Assembly (NCBI GenBank): GCA_023251275.1
Contig: JAHEZC010000105.1
Span: forward strand, 1-7,832
Origin: Parafilimonas sp.
Lineage (GTDB): Bacteria; Bacteroidota; Bacteroidia; Chitinophagales; Chitinophagaceae
Direction: 5' to 3'
DNA: 7,832 nt
Shown: in pieces, positions 1-6,830 of the stretch
Layout of the letters: the number at the start of each line of letters is the position of its first letter
Numbering within the stretch: the first letter of the stretch is position 1
Notes under the pieces: model-generated
Database searches by the model: none
What the model saw: only the letters and a program-made list of their open reading frames with translations
Told to the model about the DNA's origin: nothing
Translations under genes and position numbers: made by a program

Positions 1-1253
1 TGTATGGCATTTATCCAGATAGAAATAATAACTTCTGGATTCCAAGCACAAGCGGGTTTGAAATATTTGACAGAAATAAAAAAGTTTTTTATCATTTTGA
101 TCCCCCTAACGATAACTGGATACCGAAACCTCCGGCAAGAATGTATATGCACAAAGACGGTTCCCTGCTGTATGCAGTACAAAATAAGCTTATCAGTATT
201 CCTACAAACGCAGTTCGATTTGATACCTCTTTTCCAAAAATATTTCTAACAGATTTCCAGGTAAACGACCTGAGTATGGGTATGGTAAATCCAGATTCAT
301 CATTATCTTTTTCATACAGGCAAAATTTTATTAATTTCTATTTTTCTGCGATGCGTTTCAATAACCCGGGCACCATTAATTATTCTTACCGCCTTGATGG
401 ATTGGGTGAAGACTGGAACTATACCACTGATGACAATGCACAATATACATCTCTGCCATCCGGAAGTTATACATTTCAAATGCGGGTAACAAACAGCGCT
501 AACCAATGGAGTGCACCAATTGGATTGGTCGGCTTTACCATAGAAAAGCCATTTTGGAGGCAGGGCGGGTTTGTGATTCTTTGTGTTGTTGCCGGTTTAT
601 TGCTTGTATATATATTATTCAGGGTCCGTACACAGCAAATTATGAAAATACAGGCAATGCGTAATCGCATTGCCAATGACCTGCATGATGATGTAGGCTC
701 TGCTCTCAGTACCATAAGTCTTTATACGGAAGTTGCTAAACTCAAAGCTGATAGTGAAAATGGTCTGAAGGATGTGCTGGAGAAAATTTCTGCTACCAGC
801 CAGGAAATGCAGGAAAATATGCACCACATAGTCTGGAGCATTCAACCCCGTAATGACAGGTTTGATCAAATATTGCTGCACCTGAAGCAATATGCATTCG
901 AAATACTGCAGCCTAAACAAATAGAATTTGCTTTTCATTTAAACGACCAACTGCATCTGCAAAAGCTTTCGCCCGAACAACGAAAAGAAATATTCCTCAT
1001 TTTTAAAGAGGCGATGAATAATATTATTAAATATGCAGGTTGCAAAAAAGTGAATATCAATTTTGCAAAAAATGAAAAAAATATCATGATGACTATTAGT
1101 GATGATGGAAAAGGTTTTATCTTATCAAAACAAAATATTGGAAATGGTCTTGCATCTATGCAGCAGAGAGCCGAGACATTGAAAGGAAAGTTAGATATTC
1201 AATCCGCACCAGGTAATGGAACAACAATAAACCTTGCCTTTCCATTGCACTGA
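1..1253 (+). CDS. Two-component propeller sensor histidine kinase, 3' part (5' end outside window)
   Basis: The reading frame is open from the left edge (first full codon at 3), so this is the last 416 residues of a longer protein. The first 45 or so residues read as the end of a two-component-regulator beta-propeller (FWIPSTSGFEIFD is repeat-like). A Y_Y_Y domain follows at about 119-172 (INYSYRLDGLGEDWNY), then one membrane helix at about 189-209. A HisKA_3 dimerisation domain follows with the phosphoacceptor His228 in NDLHDDVGS. The ATPase domain has the N box around Glu336/Asn339/Asn340, DDGKGF at 367-372 and GNGL at 380-383. By family knowledge, a periplasmic ligand drives autophosphorylation and transfer to a NarL-type regulator. 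There is no C-terminal receiver or AraC domain, so this is not a hybrid one-protein system; the partner is most likely the regulator 53 bp downstream. An internal ATG at 141 is inside the propeller and is not the start. The ligand is unknown. Confidence 0.93.
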   Translation, partial: YGIYPDRNNNFWIPSTSGFEIFDRNKKVFYHFDPPNDNWIPKPPARMYMHKDGSLLYAVQNKLISIPTNAVRFDTSFPKIFLTDFQVNDLSMGMVNPDSSLSFSYRQNFINFYFSAMRFNNPGTINYSYRLDGLGEDWNYTTDDNAQYTSLPSGSYTFQMRVTNSANQWSAPIGLVGFTIEKPFWRQGGFVILCVVAGLLLVYILFRVRTQQIMKIQAMRNRIANDLHDDVGSALSTISLYTEVAKLKADSENGLKDVLEKISATSQEMQENMHHIVWSIQPRNDRFDQILLHLKQYAFEILQPKQIEFAFHLNDQLHLQKLSPEQRKEIFLIFKEAMNNIIKYAGCKKVNINFAKNEKNIMMTISDDGKGFILSKQNIGNGLASMQQRAETLKGKLDIQSAPGNGTTINLAFPLH

Positions 1254-1271
1254 CACTGGTATATTTTGCTG

Positions 1272-1302
1272 TTTGTCGCCTATGTAGTGTAACTTATCTT
1301 TG
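1272..1302 (+). promoter_or_regulatory. Putative Bacteroidota-type promoter of the response regulator gene
   Basis: TTTG at 1272-1275 and TATCTTTG at 1295-1302 are separated by 19 bp. This matches the Bacteroidota primary sigma consensus TTTG-N19-TAnnTTTG exactly. The second box ends only 4 nt before the ATG at 1307, and no Shine-Dalgarno sequence is present, so a transcript from here would be leaderless or nearly so. It would let the regulator be made independently of the kinase gene. This is a motif match only; no transcript data are available. Confidence 0.5.
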
Positions 1303-1306
1303 CCGC

Positions 1307-1945
1307 ATGCCTATAGAAGTAACGATATTTGAGGATAACGCTCCACGACGCGAAGGTGTTAAGCTATTGCTTAATATGACGCAGGATTTTGTATGTGCCG
1401 GCGCTTTTGAAAATTGCAACAATGTAATCGAAAACATTGTCCAGACAAACCCCGACGTAGTTTTAATGGATATTGAAATGCCTGGCATAAACGGCATAGA
1501 AGCAGTAAGAATGATCAATGAAAAATTTCCTTCTCTTCCTGTTATGATCCAGACCGTATTTGATCACGATCAAAAAATTTTTCAATCAATTCTTGCGGGA
1601 GCTACAGGATATATGCTCAAAAAAACAGCGCCTTCCCGCCTCCTTGAAGCAATCAGGGAGATCTATGAAGGCGGCGCTCCCATGACACCTGAAATTGCAC
1701 TTAAAGTACTGCAATTTTTTAAACAGCATGAAACGGTAAAAAAAGAAAGCAACTATGCCCTTTCATCAAAAGAAAAAGAAATTCTGGCCGCATTGGTAGA
1801 TGGATTAAGCTATAAAATGATCGCAGACAAATTAGATATCAGTTATCATACGGTAAACTTTCACATTCGCAACATCTATCAGAAATTACACGTGCACTCA
1901 GTTAGTGAAGCAGTTGCAAAAGCGCTTAAGGAAAGAATTGTGTAA
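1307..1945 (+). CDS. NarL/FixJ (LuxR-type) DNA-binding response regulator
   Basis: This is a 212-residue protein with the usual two-domain layout. The N-terminal receiver domain (about 3-120) carries the acidic pair Glu9/Asp10, the phosphoacceptor Asp55 in LMDIEMPG, Thr83 and Lys105, which is the full set expected for a working receiver. The C-terminal LuxR-type helix-turn-helix (about 146-205) starts at LSSKEKEIL and has the recognition region around SYHTVNFHIRNIYQKL. By family knowledge, phosphorylation promotes dimerisation and binding to target promoters. The gene follows the sensor kinase on the same strand, and HisKA_3 kinases normally pair with NarL-type regulators, so the two are very probably partners. 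The ATG at 1307 is needed: the next in-frame ATG (Met24) would remove the first strand and the acidic pair. Targets are not known; the convergent and downstream genes are only candidates. Confidence 0.95.
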   Translation: MPIEVTIFEDNAPRREGVKLLLNMTQDFVCAGAFENCNNVIENIVQTNPDVVLMDIEMPGINGIEAVRMINEKFPSLPVMIQTVFDHDQKIFQSILAGATGYMLKKTAPSRLLEAIREIYEGGAPMTPEIALKVLQFFKQHETVKKESNYALSSKEKEILAALVDGLSYKMIADKLDISYHTVNFHIRNIYQKLHVHSVSEAVAKALKERIV

Positions 1946-1976
1946 TACCAGATCGTACTATTTTTCATTCTCCAAA

Positions 1977-2759
1977 TTACCACCCTCCGCTGGCGCCGCC
2001 GCCGCCGCTGCTTCCACCACCAAATCCTCCAAAACCACCGCCACCGCCGCTCCAGCCACTTCCACCACCACCCCAGTTGCCACCCCTTCCTCTTCCGCTG
2101 CCCAGGAAACTGCCCCAGAATAATGGCCAGAAAAGACTGCTGTACCCTCTGCGGCTCATCATGCCTCCGCCCCGGCCTCCGCCTCTCTTTATAATCATTA
2201 TGATAACAAAAATTATGATAACAAGAAAAAGCAAGCCACCACCGGCGCCGCCATCCTTATCTCTTTCCCGTCGTTCTTTATATTCACCTACCGCTGCCCT
2301 GCTTAAGGAATTAACAGCCTCATCTAATCCTTCATAGTAATTCCCGTTTCTGAAATTAGGCTTTAAATCATTTTCAATAATATCTCCTGCAGTAATATCA
2401 GGTATAGCTCCTTCCAGGCCATAACCAACTTCGATTCTCATTTTCCTGTCATCTGCTGCAACAAGAATAAGTACTCCATTATTGGTCTTTTTGTTGCCAA
2501 TCCCCCATGACCGAAAAAGTTTGTTAGCATAGTCTTCAATGGGGTAATCATTCAAGGTAGGAATAATAACTATGGCAATCTGATTAGATGTGGTATCGTC
2601 CAATGCGACTAATTTCTGCTCCAATCTCTGCACCTCATCCGCTGATAATATATGTGCTTCATCATTTACCAGTCTCGGTGGGTTGGGCCTGGGTAAAATA
2701 TTCTGGGCAGAAGCTATGCTGCCGGTAAAGAGAAGAAATATAAAGACAAGCTTTTTCAT
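1977..2759 (-). CDS. YgcG-like TPM-domain protein with signal peptide and glycine-rich tail
   Basis: This is a 260-residue protein. Residues 1-18 form a signal peptide ending in ASA before Gln19. A TPM domain (DUF477/TPM_phosphatase) covers about 30-155, with the typical opening VNDEAHILS and the segment RKMRIEVGYGLEGAIPD. A basic linker and one hydrophobic membrane helix follow (about 176-190, LLFLVIIIFVIIMII). The last 70 residues are dominated by glycine and end in GGGGASGGW, the tail typical of YgcG-like proteins. The body is therefore probably outside the inner membrane, anchored by the helix. TPM domains have been linked to phosphatase or photosystem repair roles in plants; the bacterial function is unclear. 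It is the last gene of the lemA cluster, 88 bp after the small TPM gene, and converges with the regulator gene (31 bp apart, no convincing terminator). The gene tail is GC-rich low-complexity DNA, prone to slippage and to false ORFs on the other strand. Confidence 0.9.
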   Translation of the reverse strand: MKKLVFIFLLFTGSIASAQNILPRPNPPRLVNDEAHILSADEVQRLEQKLVALDDTTSNQIAIVIIPTLNDYPIEDYANKLFRSWGIGNKKTNNGVLILVAADDRKMRIEVGYGLEGAIPDITAGDIIENDLKPNFRNGNYYEGLDEAVNSLSRAAVGEYKERRERDKDGGAGGGLLFLVIIIFVIIMIIKRGGGRGGGMMSRRGYSSLFWPLFWGSFLGSGRGRGGNWGGGGSGWSGGGGGFGGFGGGSSGGGGASGGW

Positions 2760-2847
2760 ATCACCATTTCTATCAAAAACTGCTGGCTTTGCAAATAACT
2801 AATGAATCAGACGGCGCCATTTTTTGTTAGTTTGTACCGCAGCATTT

Positions 2848-3309
2848 TTATTTGCCAAAAACAATATCATCGGGTAATTCATTTTTATCTGTTGAAGCAT
2901 CAAACGGGAAATGATATTCCAGCGCCTCGCCGATTTTTTTCACTACATCTGCAATACCATCAGCATAATTTTCTTTGTTGAATTGCGCAATCATGTTGCT
3001 GACTGTAGTATTCCAGAATTCCTTACCCGTTTTTATATAAATGCCTTCATCGCCGAATACAGCCAATTGTTTATCTTTCATTGCAACATATACAAGTGCA
3101 GCGTTATGCTGCTCTGTTTCATGCATTTTCAATCCGCCGAAAATTTCTATGGCACGGTCAACTGCATCTACAAACCGGCATCTGCTTTCCACATATACTC
3201 TTACTTCGCCGCTTGTATTTTTTTCAGCAGCCTGTATGGCCTGCAAAATCTTTTCTTTTTCTTTTTCCGAAAAAAATTCAGCAGATTTTCTTTTAAATAA
3301 GCGCAGCAT
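2848..3309 (-). CDS. Small TPM-domain protein without signal peptide
   Basis: This is a 153-residue protein built almost entirely of one TPM domain (about 13-140), recognisable from the helix EKEKILQAIQAAEKNTSGEVRV at its start, AALVYVAMKDKQLAVFGDEG in the middle and the helix near AQFNKENYADGIADVVKKIG. It has no signal peptide or membrane helix, so it is predicted to be cytosolic, unlike its exported TPM neighbour. Its ATG overlaps the lemA stop codon (TAATG, one shared base), which points to translational coupling and settles the start. LemA followed by one or two TPM genes is a recurrent arrangement in Bacteroidota. The biochemical role is not established; a phosphatase activity has only been proposed for distant relatives. 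It could be an internal partner of the membrane-anchored LemA/YgcG pair, which is inference from context. Confidence 0.88.
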   Translation of the reverse strand: MLRLFKRKSAEFFSEKEKEKILQAIQAAEKNTSGEVRVYVESRCRFVDAVDRAIEIFGGLKMHETEQHNAALVYVAMKDKQLAVFGDEGIYIKTGKEFWNTTVSNMIAQFNKENYADGIADVVKKIGEALEYHFPFDASTDKNELPDDIVFGK

Positions 3310-3926
3310 TATTTGGATGAATCTAAGAAGTTAACAGTTGGAGCTTTTTCAGAACCGGCTTCTGCCTCAAAATATCCTTTCGGATCAAAATGAAACCAGC
3401 CTGCATAAATATTGTTTGGAAAAACTCTTATCGTTGAATTATATCCCTGCACAGCAGTATTGAAATCATTTCTTGCAACCTTTATCCTGTTTTCTGTTCC
3501 TTCCAGTTGCGTCTGCAAACCGCGAAAAGCATCGTTAGCTCGAAGTGTGGGATAATTCTCTGCTACTGCGAGCAATCTTCCAAGAGCAACAGATAATTGT
3601 CCTTGTGCCTGTTGAAATTGCTGAATTTTTTCCGGAGTCAGGTCGTTGGGGTTTACCTGGATGGAAGTCGCTCTTGCACGGGCGCTGATTACGTTTTGCA
3701 AAGTAGTTTGTTCAAAATTAGCCTCTCCTTTTACAGTACTCACGAGGTTGGGAATAAGGTCTGCACGCCGCTGGTATTCACTCTGCACATTTCCCCATTT
3801 GCTTTTCACATTTTCGTCGAGCTGCACTGTATTCCGCTGAAAGCCGACGGCACCGCAACCGACACAACCGCCAACAAGCACGATTAAGCCAAGAATAACT
3901 ATCAGTACCAGGTTTTTAGTTTTCAT
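3309..3926 (-). CDS. lemA: LemA family protein, probable lipoprotein or membrane-anchored
   Basis: This is a 205-residue protein of the length usual for the family. Residues 6-20 are hydrophobic and lead into LVGGC with Cys21, a plausible lipobox; if it is not processed, the same segment would act as an N-terminal anchor. The family hallmark follows: LDENVKSKWGNVQSEYQRR, then ADLIPNLVSTVKG, a long mostly helical region with QQAQGQLSVALGRLLAVAENYP, and the closing part NDFNTAVQGYNSTIRVFPNN. LemA proteins are helical-bundle envelope proteins of unclear function. This is the first gene of a three-gene set with two TPM proteins, and its stop overlaps the next start by one base. No Shine-Dalgarno sequence precedes the ATG, only an A-rich leader (AATAATAAAGAAA), which is normal for this phylum. 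Confidence 0.94.
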   Translation of the reverse strand: MKTKNLVLIVILGLIVLVGGCVGCGAVGFQRNTVQLDENVKSKWGNVQSEYQRRADLIPNLVSTVKGEANFEQTTLQNVISARARATSIQVNPNDLTPEKIQQFQQAQGQLSVALGRLLAVAENYPTLRANDAFRGLQTQLEGTENRIKVARNDFNTAVQGYNSTIRVFPNNIYAGWFHFDPKGYFEAEAGSEKAPTVNFLDSSK

Positions 3927-4015
3927 TTTCTTTATTATTTATTGTTTAACCAGTTATCAAATTAAATACCTGAAAAGATTTTATGACGATTAGTCACTCT
4001 TTAAAAAACTTACCG
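3927..4015 (-). other. Short intergenic leader upstream of lemA
   Basis: These 89 bp lie between the DUF6807 gene stop and the lemA start, both on the minus strand. The stretch is AT-rich. On the minus strand it holds a TTAATTTG-like element about 35 nt before the lemA ATG, one base off the TAnnTTTG consensus, without a clear upstream TTTG at the right spacing. A TGACgattaGTCA repeat has arms of only 4 bp and is too weak to call a terminator. Separate transcription of lemA is plausible but not shown. Confidence 0.3.
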
Positions 4016-5050
4016 TTAATATATTTGTGCAAATTCATTGGATAATACATTTATTTCATCACTTGTTAGTCGTTCATTCCCCGAATTTATTACAACACGA
4101 AACCTGAAAGTAACCGAATTTCCTTTCTGCAGATTGAAATTCAAAGTTTGTTTTCCATTGCTGAAAATTTTTTGTCCCAGCGGATTGGCAGCAAACAAAC
4201 CATAACCACGGGCATGCCAATAAGTGGGATAGCCGACATTTTGGGGATGATCAATGATGGCAATGCTGATAGTGTCCTTACCTTTTTTACCATACAGCAT
4301 GCACCATTTGGCACGTGTACCCCAAGCACTGTCGCCTTCCCGTTCTTCGCTTGTCAAATAATTACCTGTTACACCCGGATTATTGTTGGCAGCAACAGTG
4401 GTAATATTCCCGTTTAGGTCAGTGAATTGTCTTTCTTCTTTTGAAGGTAATTCAAGTTCATGTGTTACACGCATTCCGAGCATGCCATCTTTCGTATCGG
4501 GAAAAGAAACATCCTGCGTGGCAGTCAATGTAGTGATGCGGTCAATAATTCTTTTGCCGCCGTCAGCACTAAAAATTAAAGTCGTGGCTTCCTTCAGCAA
4601 AATATTGTTATGGATGTCCTGCCAGTTTGCCGTATATTTCAATATTCCTTTGCTGCCGCTTTCTGTTTCGGCGATATGGATACTTTTGATCCATCCGTAT
4701 TTATTTTTTTTCTCTGAAGGAATAGCATAAGAATTATTCCAGAAATCGAGTCCGTTTACATTTTCATAATTAAGCCATAAACCTACATGATGCGGATGAT
4801 CAACAGGTTCATTTGCCCGCGGTTCGATGGGGAATCCCCGTGTAATGATTTCCCCGTTTGCTGCATAAACAGGATAAACTACAGGTTTTTCCAGGCTATC
4901 AGGATAAATAAACCCGGCAAAAGGTTTTCCGCCTGCATTAATGATGACTTTTTGATGCAGGGCATCGGGCAATACTTCTATATGGTACTTCTGTGCAAAA
5001 AGAGATACCGGGAAAATATTGATGAGGATGAACAGAAATTTTTTTTTCAT
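4016..5050 (-). CDS. Secreted DUF6807 (PmoA-like) family protein
   Basis: The start chosen is the ATG at 5050, giving 344 residues that begin MKKKFLFILINIFPVSLFAQ. This is a clean signal peptide cut before or after Gln20. An ATG 27 bases further upstream would add nine polar residues before it and is less likely. The family is recognised by DHPHHVGLW at 84-92 followed by NGLDFW, by KDGMLGMRVTHELE near 188-200, and by HPQNVGYPTYWHARGYGLFAANPLG-type motifs near 268-292 (conserved Trp, His, Tyr, Gly). The histidine-rich HPHH patch could bind metal or act in catalysis. The name PmoA is historical: nothing here resembles the membrane subunit of particulate methane monooxygenase. In Bacteroidota and Planctomycetes these proteins often sit near sugar-related Gfo/Idh/MocA genes, as here with the divergent neighbour. 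The protein is predicted periplasmic; its substrate is unknown, and a role in carbohydrate handling is inference from context. Confidence 0.88.
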   Translation of the reverse strand: MKKKFLFILINIFPVSLFAQKYHIEVLPDALHQKVIINAGGKPFAGFIYPDSLEKPVVYPVYAANGEIITRGFPIEPRANEPVDHPHHVGLWLNYENVNGLDFWNNSYAIPSEKKNKYGWIKSIHIAETESGSKGILKYTANWQDIHNNILLKEATTLIFSADGGKRIIDRITTLTATQDVSFPDTKDGMLGMRVTHELELPSKEERQFTDLNGNITTVAANNNPGVTGNYLTSEEREGDSAWGTRAKWCMLYGKKGKDTISIAIIDHPQNVGYPTYWHARGYGLFAANPLGQKIFSNGKQTLNFNLQKGNSVTFRFRVVINSGNERLTSDEINVLSNEFAQIY

Positions 5051-5054
5051 AAGG

Positions 5055-5086
5055 CAAAGTTTATCGCTGCTTATCATTCATTTCAA
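5055..5086 (-). promoter_or_regulatory. Weak candidate promoter for the DUF6807 gene
   Basis: On the minus strand TTG (5086-5084) is followed after 20 nt by TAAACTTTG (5063-5055), one base longer than the TAnnTTTG consensus. As in the response regulator gene, TTTGCC ends a few bases before an ATG (4 nt from the G to the ATG at 5050). This also supports the 5050 start over 5077, because the upstream ATG would lie inside the promoter. It is a motif match with imperfect spacing. Confidence 0.3.
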
Positions 5087-5169
5087 TAAATGTATAACTT
5101 TAATTGAGATTGCTTAATTAATATGCACATAACAAATGACTGAAAATTAAAAATTTTATTTTTCCCCTG

Positions 5170-5223
5170 AATATTTTCTGCTTTGCATTGATAACCGGCT
5201 TGGTTTCTGAGAGCAGAAATATT
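5170..5223. repeat. Imperfect inverted repeat in the divergent intergenic region
   Basis: AATATTTTCTGCT (5170-5182) pairs with AGCAGAAATATT (5212-5223) with one unpaired T; the inner 8 bp TTTCTGCT/AGCAGAAA are perfect. The spacer is 29 nt. It lies 46 bp before the ATG of the oxidoreductase-like gene, within the 219 bp (5051-5269) that separate it from the divergent DUF6807 gene. Nothing else clear was seen there: no good TAnnTTTG box on the plus strand and no Shine-Dalgarno sequence. It could be an operator for a dimeric regulator or a leader hairpin. Confidence 0.45.
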
Positions 5224-5269
5224 CTTTAAATATAAAAATCGCCATCACAAAATTTTCAATCAAACAATC

Positions 5270-6628
5270 ATGAAAAATTCACGCAGGGAATTTATTAAAA
5301 AAGGCGCTATGACGGGCGCTGCTGCTTATTTAGGATCAATTGGTTTCAGTGCATCAAGCTACAGGAGGATCATTGGGGCCAATGATCGCGTAAATGTTGG
5401 TGTTATCGGTTTTTCAGACAGGCACAAAGATGCGCATATACCCTGTTTTATGAACCTGTATAAAGAATTCAATTTTGATGTGATCGCCGTTTCTGATATC
5501 TGGAAAAAGCGAAGGGAGGAAGGAGCAGCAATATGGAAAGAAAAATTAAGTCATGATATTACTGAATGTGTAAATAATGATGAGTTATACAATATCAAAG
5601 ATGTAGATGCAGTGCTCATCAGCACTTCTGATTTTCAACACGCGCAACACACTATTGATGCAGTGAAAGCCGGACGAGATACTTATACCGAAAAGCCGCT
5701 TGCAGAAACGATGGAAGATGCACGGGCAGTGATGAAAGCTGTGAAAGAAAGCGGGAAGATCGTTCAGATAGGTTCGCAGCGCAGAAGCGGATCGAATTAT
5801 ATAGCAGCAAATGATTTTATACAATCTGGGAAATTCGGGCCGATAGTAATGGTTGAACTTACCTGGAATGTAAACCAACCGGGACGCTGGCGCAGGCCGG
5901 CACTTGTGGCGCAACTGAAGGAAGAAGATACAGACTGGAAAAGATTTATGCTGAACCGCCCGGATGAACCATTCAATGCAAGGCATTATCTCGAATACCG
6001 TTTGTTCTGGCCTTATTCTTCCGGCATTCCCGGTCAATGGATGTGTCACCAGATTGATACAGTGCATTGGTTCAGCGGGTTTCCTCATCCGCGAAGTGTA
6101 GCTGCCAATGGCGGTATTTATGCATGGAAAGACGGCAGAAAAAATGCAGATACATTTACAGCAGTTTTTGATTATGGCCCGCTGGATGATATAAGCGCTG
6201 GCTTCCAGGTATTATTCAAATCAAGGCAAACAAATGCGGCGGGTGATGTAACTGAAATATATTATTCCAACGGCGGTACGCTTAATCTTGACACGAACAG
6301 GATTACGCCGGAAGGAGGCTTAAAAGCAGAATATGCCAATGCAATGAATATGAAACCAAACCTGTTGCATGAAATTTACCTGAATGATATGTTACCTAAA
6401 ATTGAAACAGGCGCCAATACCGGGGGTGATTCACTTACATTGGCACATGTACGCAACTGGATGGAATGTGTGCGCAGCCGCAGGCAACCTAATGCCTCCA
6501 TAGAAGCAGGATACAATCATTCCATTGCAGTAATTATGGCAAATGCTGCTTACCGCACCGGCGAAAAAGTAACTTTTGATGAACAAATACAGGAAGTGAT
6601 GGCAGGCGGAAAGGTGTTTAAGTATTAG
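5270..6628 (+). CDS. Tat-exported Gfo/Idh/MocA family oxidoreductase-like protein
   Basis: This is a 452-residue protein. It opens with a twin-arginine signal (SRREFIKKG, Arg5-Arg6, then an alanine/glycine-rich stretch to about 30), so it should be exported folded. The Rossmann part starts at about 41 with VNVGVIGFSD; the usual third glycine of GxGxxG is not evident. The family EKP motif is at 141-143 (YTEKPLAETMEDA), followed by VQIGSQRRSG. The C-terminal alpha/beta domain carries QWMCHQID, with His260 and Asp263 conserved, but the position four before the histidine, normally the catalytic Asp, is Gln256. By family knowledge such proteins oxidise or reduce sugars and polyols with NAD(P), or use the cofactor for a redox-assisted glycosidase reaction (GH109). 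The retained EKP motif argues for the oxidoreductase branch. The gene is divergent from the DUF6807 gene, which is also exported. Substrate and activity are unknown. Confidence 0.9.
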   Translation: MKNSRREFIKKGAMTGAAAYLGSIGFSASSYRRIIGANDRVNVGVIGFSDRHKDAHIPCFMNLYKEFNFDVIAVSDIWKKRREEGAAIWKEKLSHDITECVNNDELYNIKDVDAVLISTSDFQHAQHTIDAVKAGRDTYTEKPLAETMEDARAVMKAVKESGKIVQIGSQRRSGSNYIAANDFIQSGKFGPIVMVELTWNVNQPGRWRRPALVAQLKEEDTDWKRFMLNRPDEPFNARHYLEYRLFWPYSSGIPGQWMCHQIDTVHWFSGFPHPRSVAANGGIYAWKDGRKNADTFTAVFDYGPLDDISAGFQVLFKSRQTNAAGDVTEIYYSNGGTLNLDTNRITPEGGLKAEYANAMNMKPNLLHEIYLNDMLPKIETGANTGGDSLTLAHVRNWMECVRSRRQPNASIEAGYNHSIAVIMANAAYRTGEKVTFDEQIQEVMAGGKVFKY

Positions 6629-6656
6629 TGCAGATTTTTTATTTCAGCCAGGTTTC

Positions 6657-6830
6657 TTATTTCAACTCAAGCATTACACATTCAGCATTCTCTTTATCAT
6701 TGTTAATGAGTTGAATATTGCTCTGCGAGGAAAAGAAAATAAATTCTCCATTTTTAATTTTTCTGCTGTTATCTGCCGGATCTGTTTGTACTGTTCCTGA
6801 TATATCTATCAAAAGATGAGCGCAATTGTT
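6657..6830 (-). pseudogene. C-terminal remnant of the cupin gene, cut off by an in-frame TAA
   Basis: Directly after the TAA at 6833-6831, the same frame stays open for 57 codons to a TAA at 6659-6657. The translation reads as protein, not noise: it begins NNCAHLLIDISGTVQ, has KNGEFIFFSS in the middle and ends AECVMLELK. This looks like the second half of a cupin beta-barrel, continuing the strand CYKLIITHGGQYKLP that ends the upstream ORF. The piece has no ATG of its own near its start. Read through, the gene would give about 225 residues. One substitution turning a sense codon (for example CAA, GAA, AAA, TTA or TAT) into TAA explains the break. A base-calling error or genuine recoding are alternatives. 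Confidence 0.75.

Noticed and set aside
4..249. Plus-strand ORF of 81 residues at the left edge
   Set aside because: It is out of frame with the kinase. The kinase frame is open back to position 3 and gives a recognisable propeller sequence over the same bases.
1905..2337. Two plus-strand ORFs rich in Pro, Ala, Ser and Thr
   Set aside because: They are the antisense reading of the glycine-rich tail and TPM domain of the YgcG-like gene on the minus strand; GC-rich glycine codons create stop-free runs on the other strand.
3971..4000. TGACgattaGTCA as a terminator between the DUF6807 gene and lemA
   Set aside because: The arms are only 4 bp, AT-containing, with no T-run directly after them.
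5051..5077. Upstream ATG of the DUF6807 gene (9 extra residues)
   Set aside because: It would place polar residues before an otherwise perfect signal peptide and would overlap the promoter-like TAAACTTTG; the ATG at 5050 is preferred.
5585..6088. 167-residue minus-strand ORF inside the oxidoreductase-like gene
   Set aside because: It is antisense to a clearly coding conserved gene, has no recognisable domain and is explained by codon-bias shadowing.
5270..6628. Assignment of the Gfo/Idh/MocA protein to GH109 glycosidases
   Set aside because: The Tat signal and fold fit, but the classic EKP motif is kept and the C-terminal half does not resemble the GH109 sequence as I recall it. A family search would decide.
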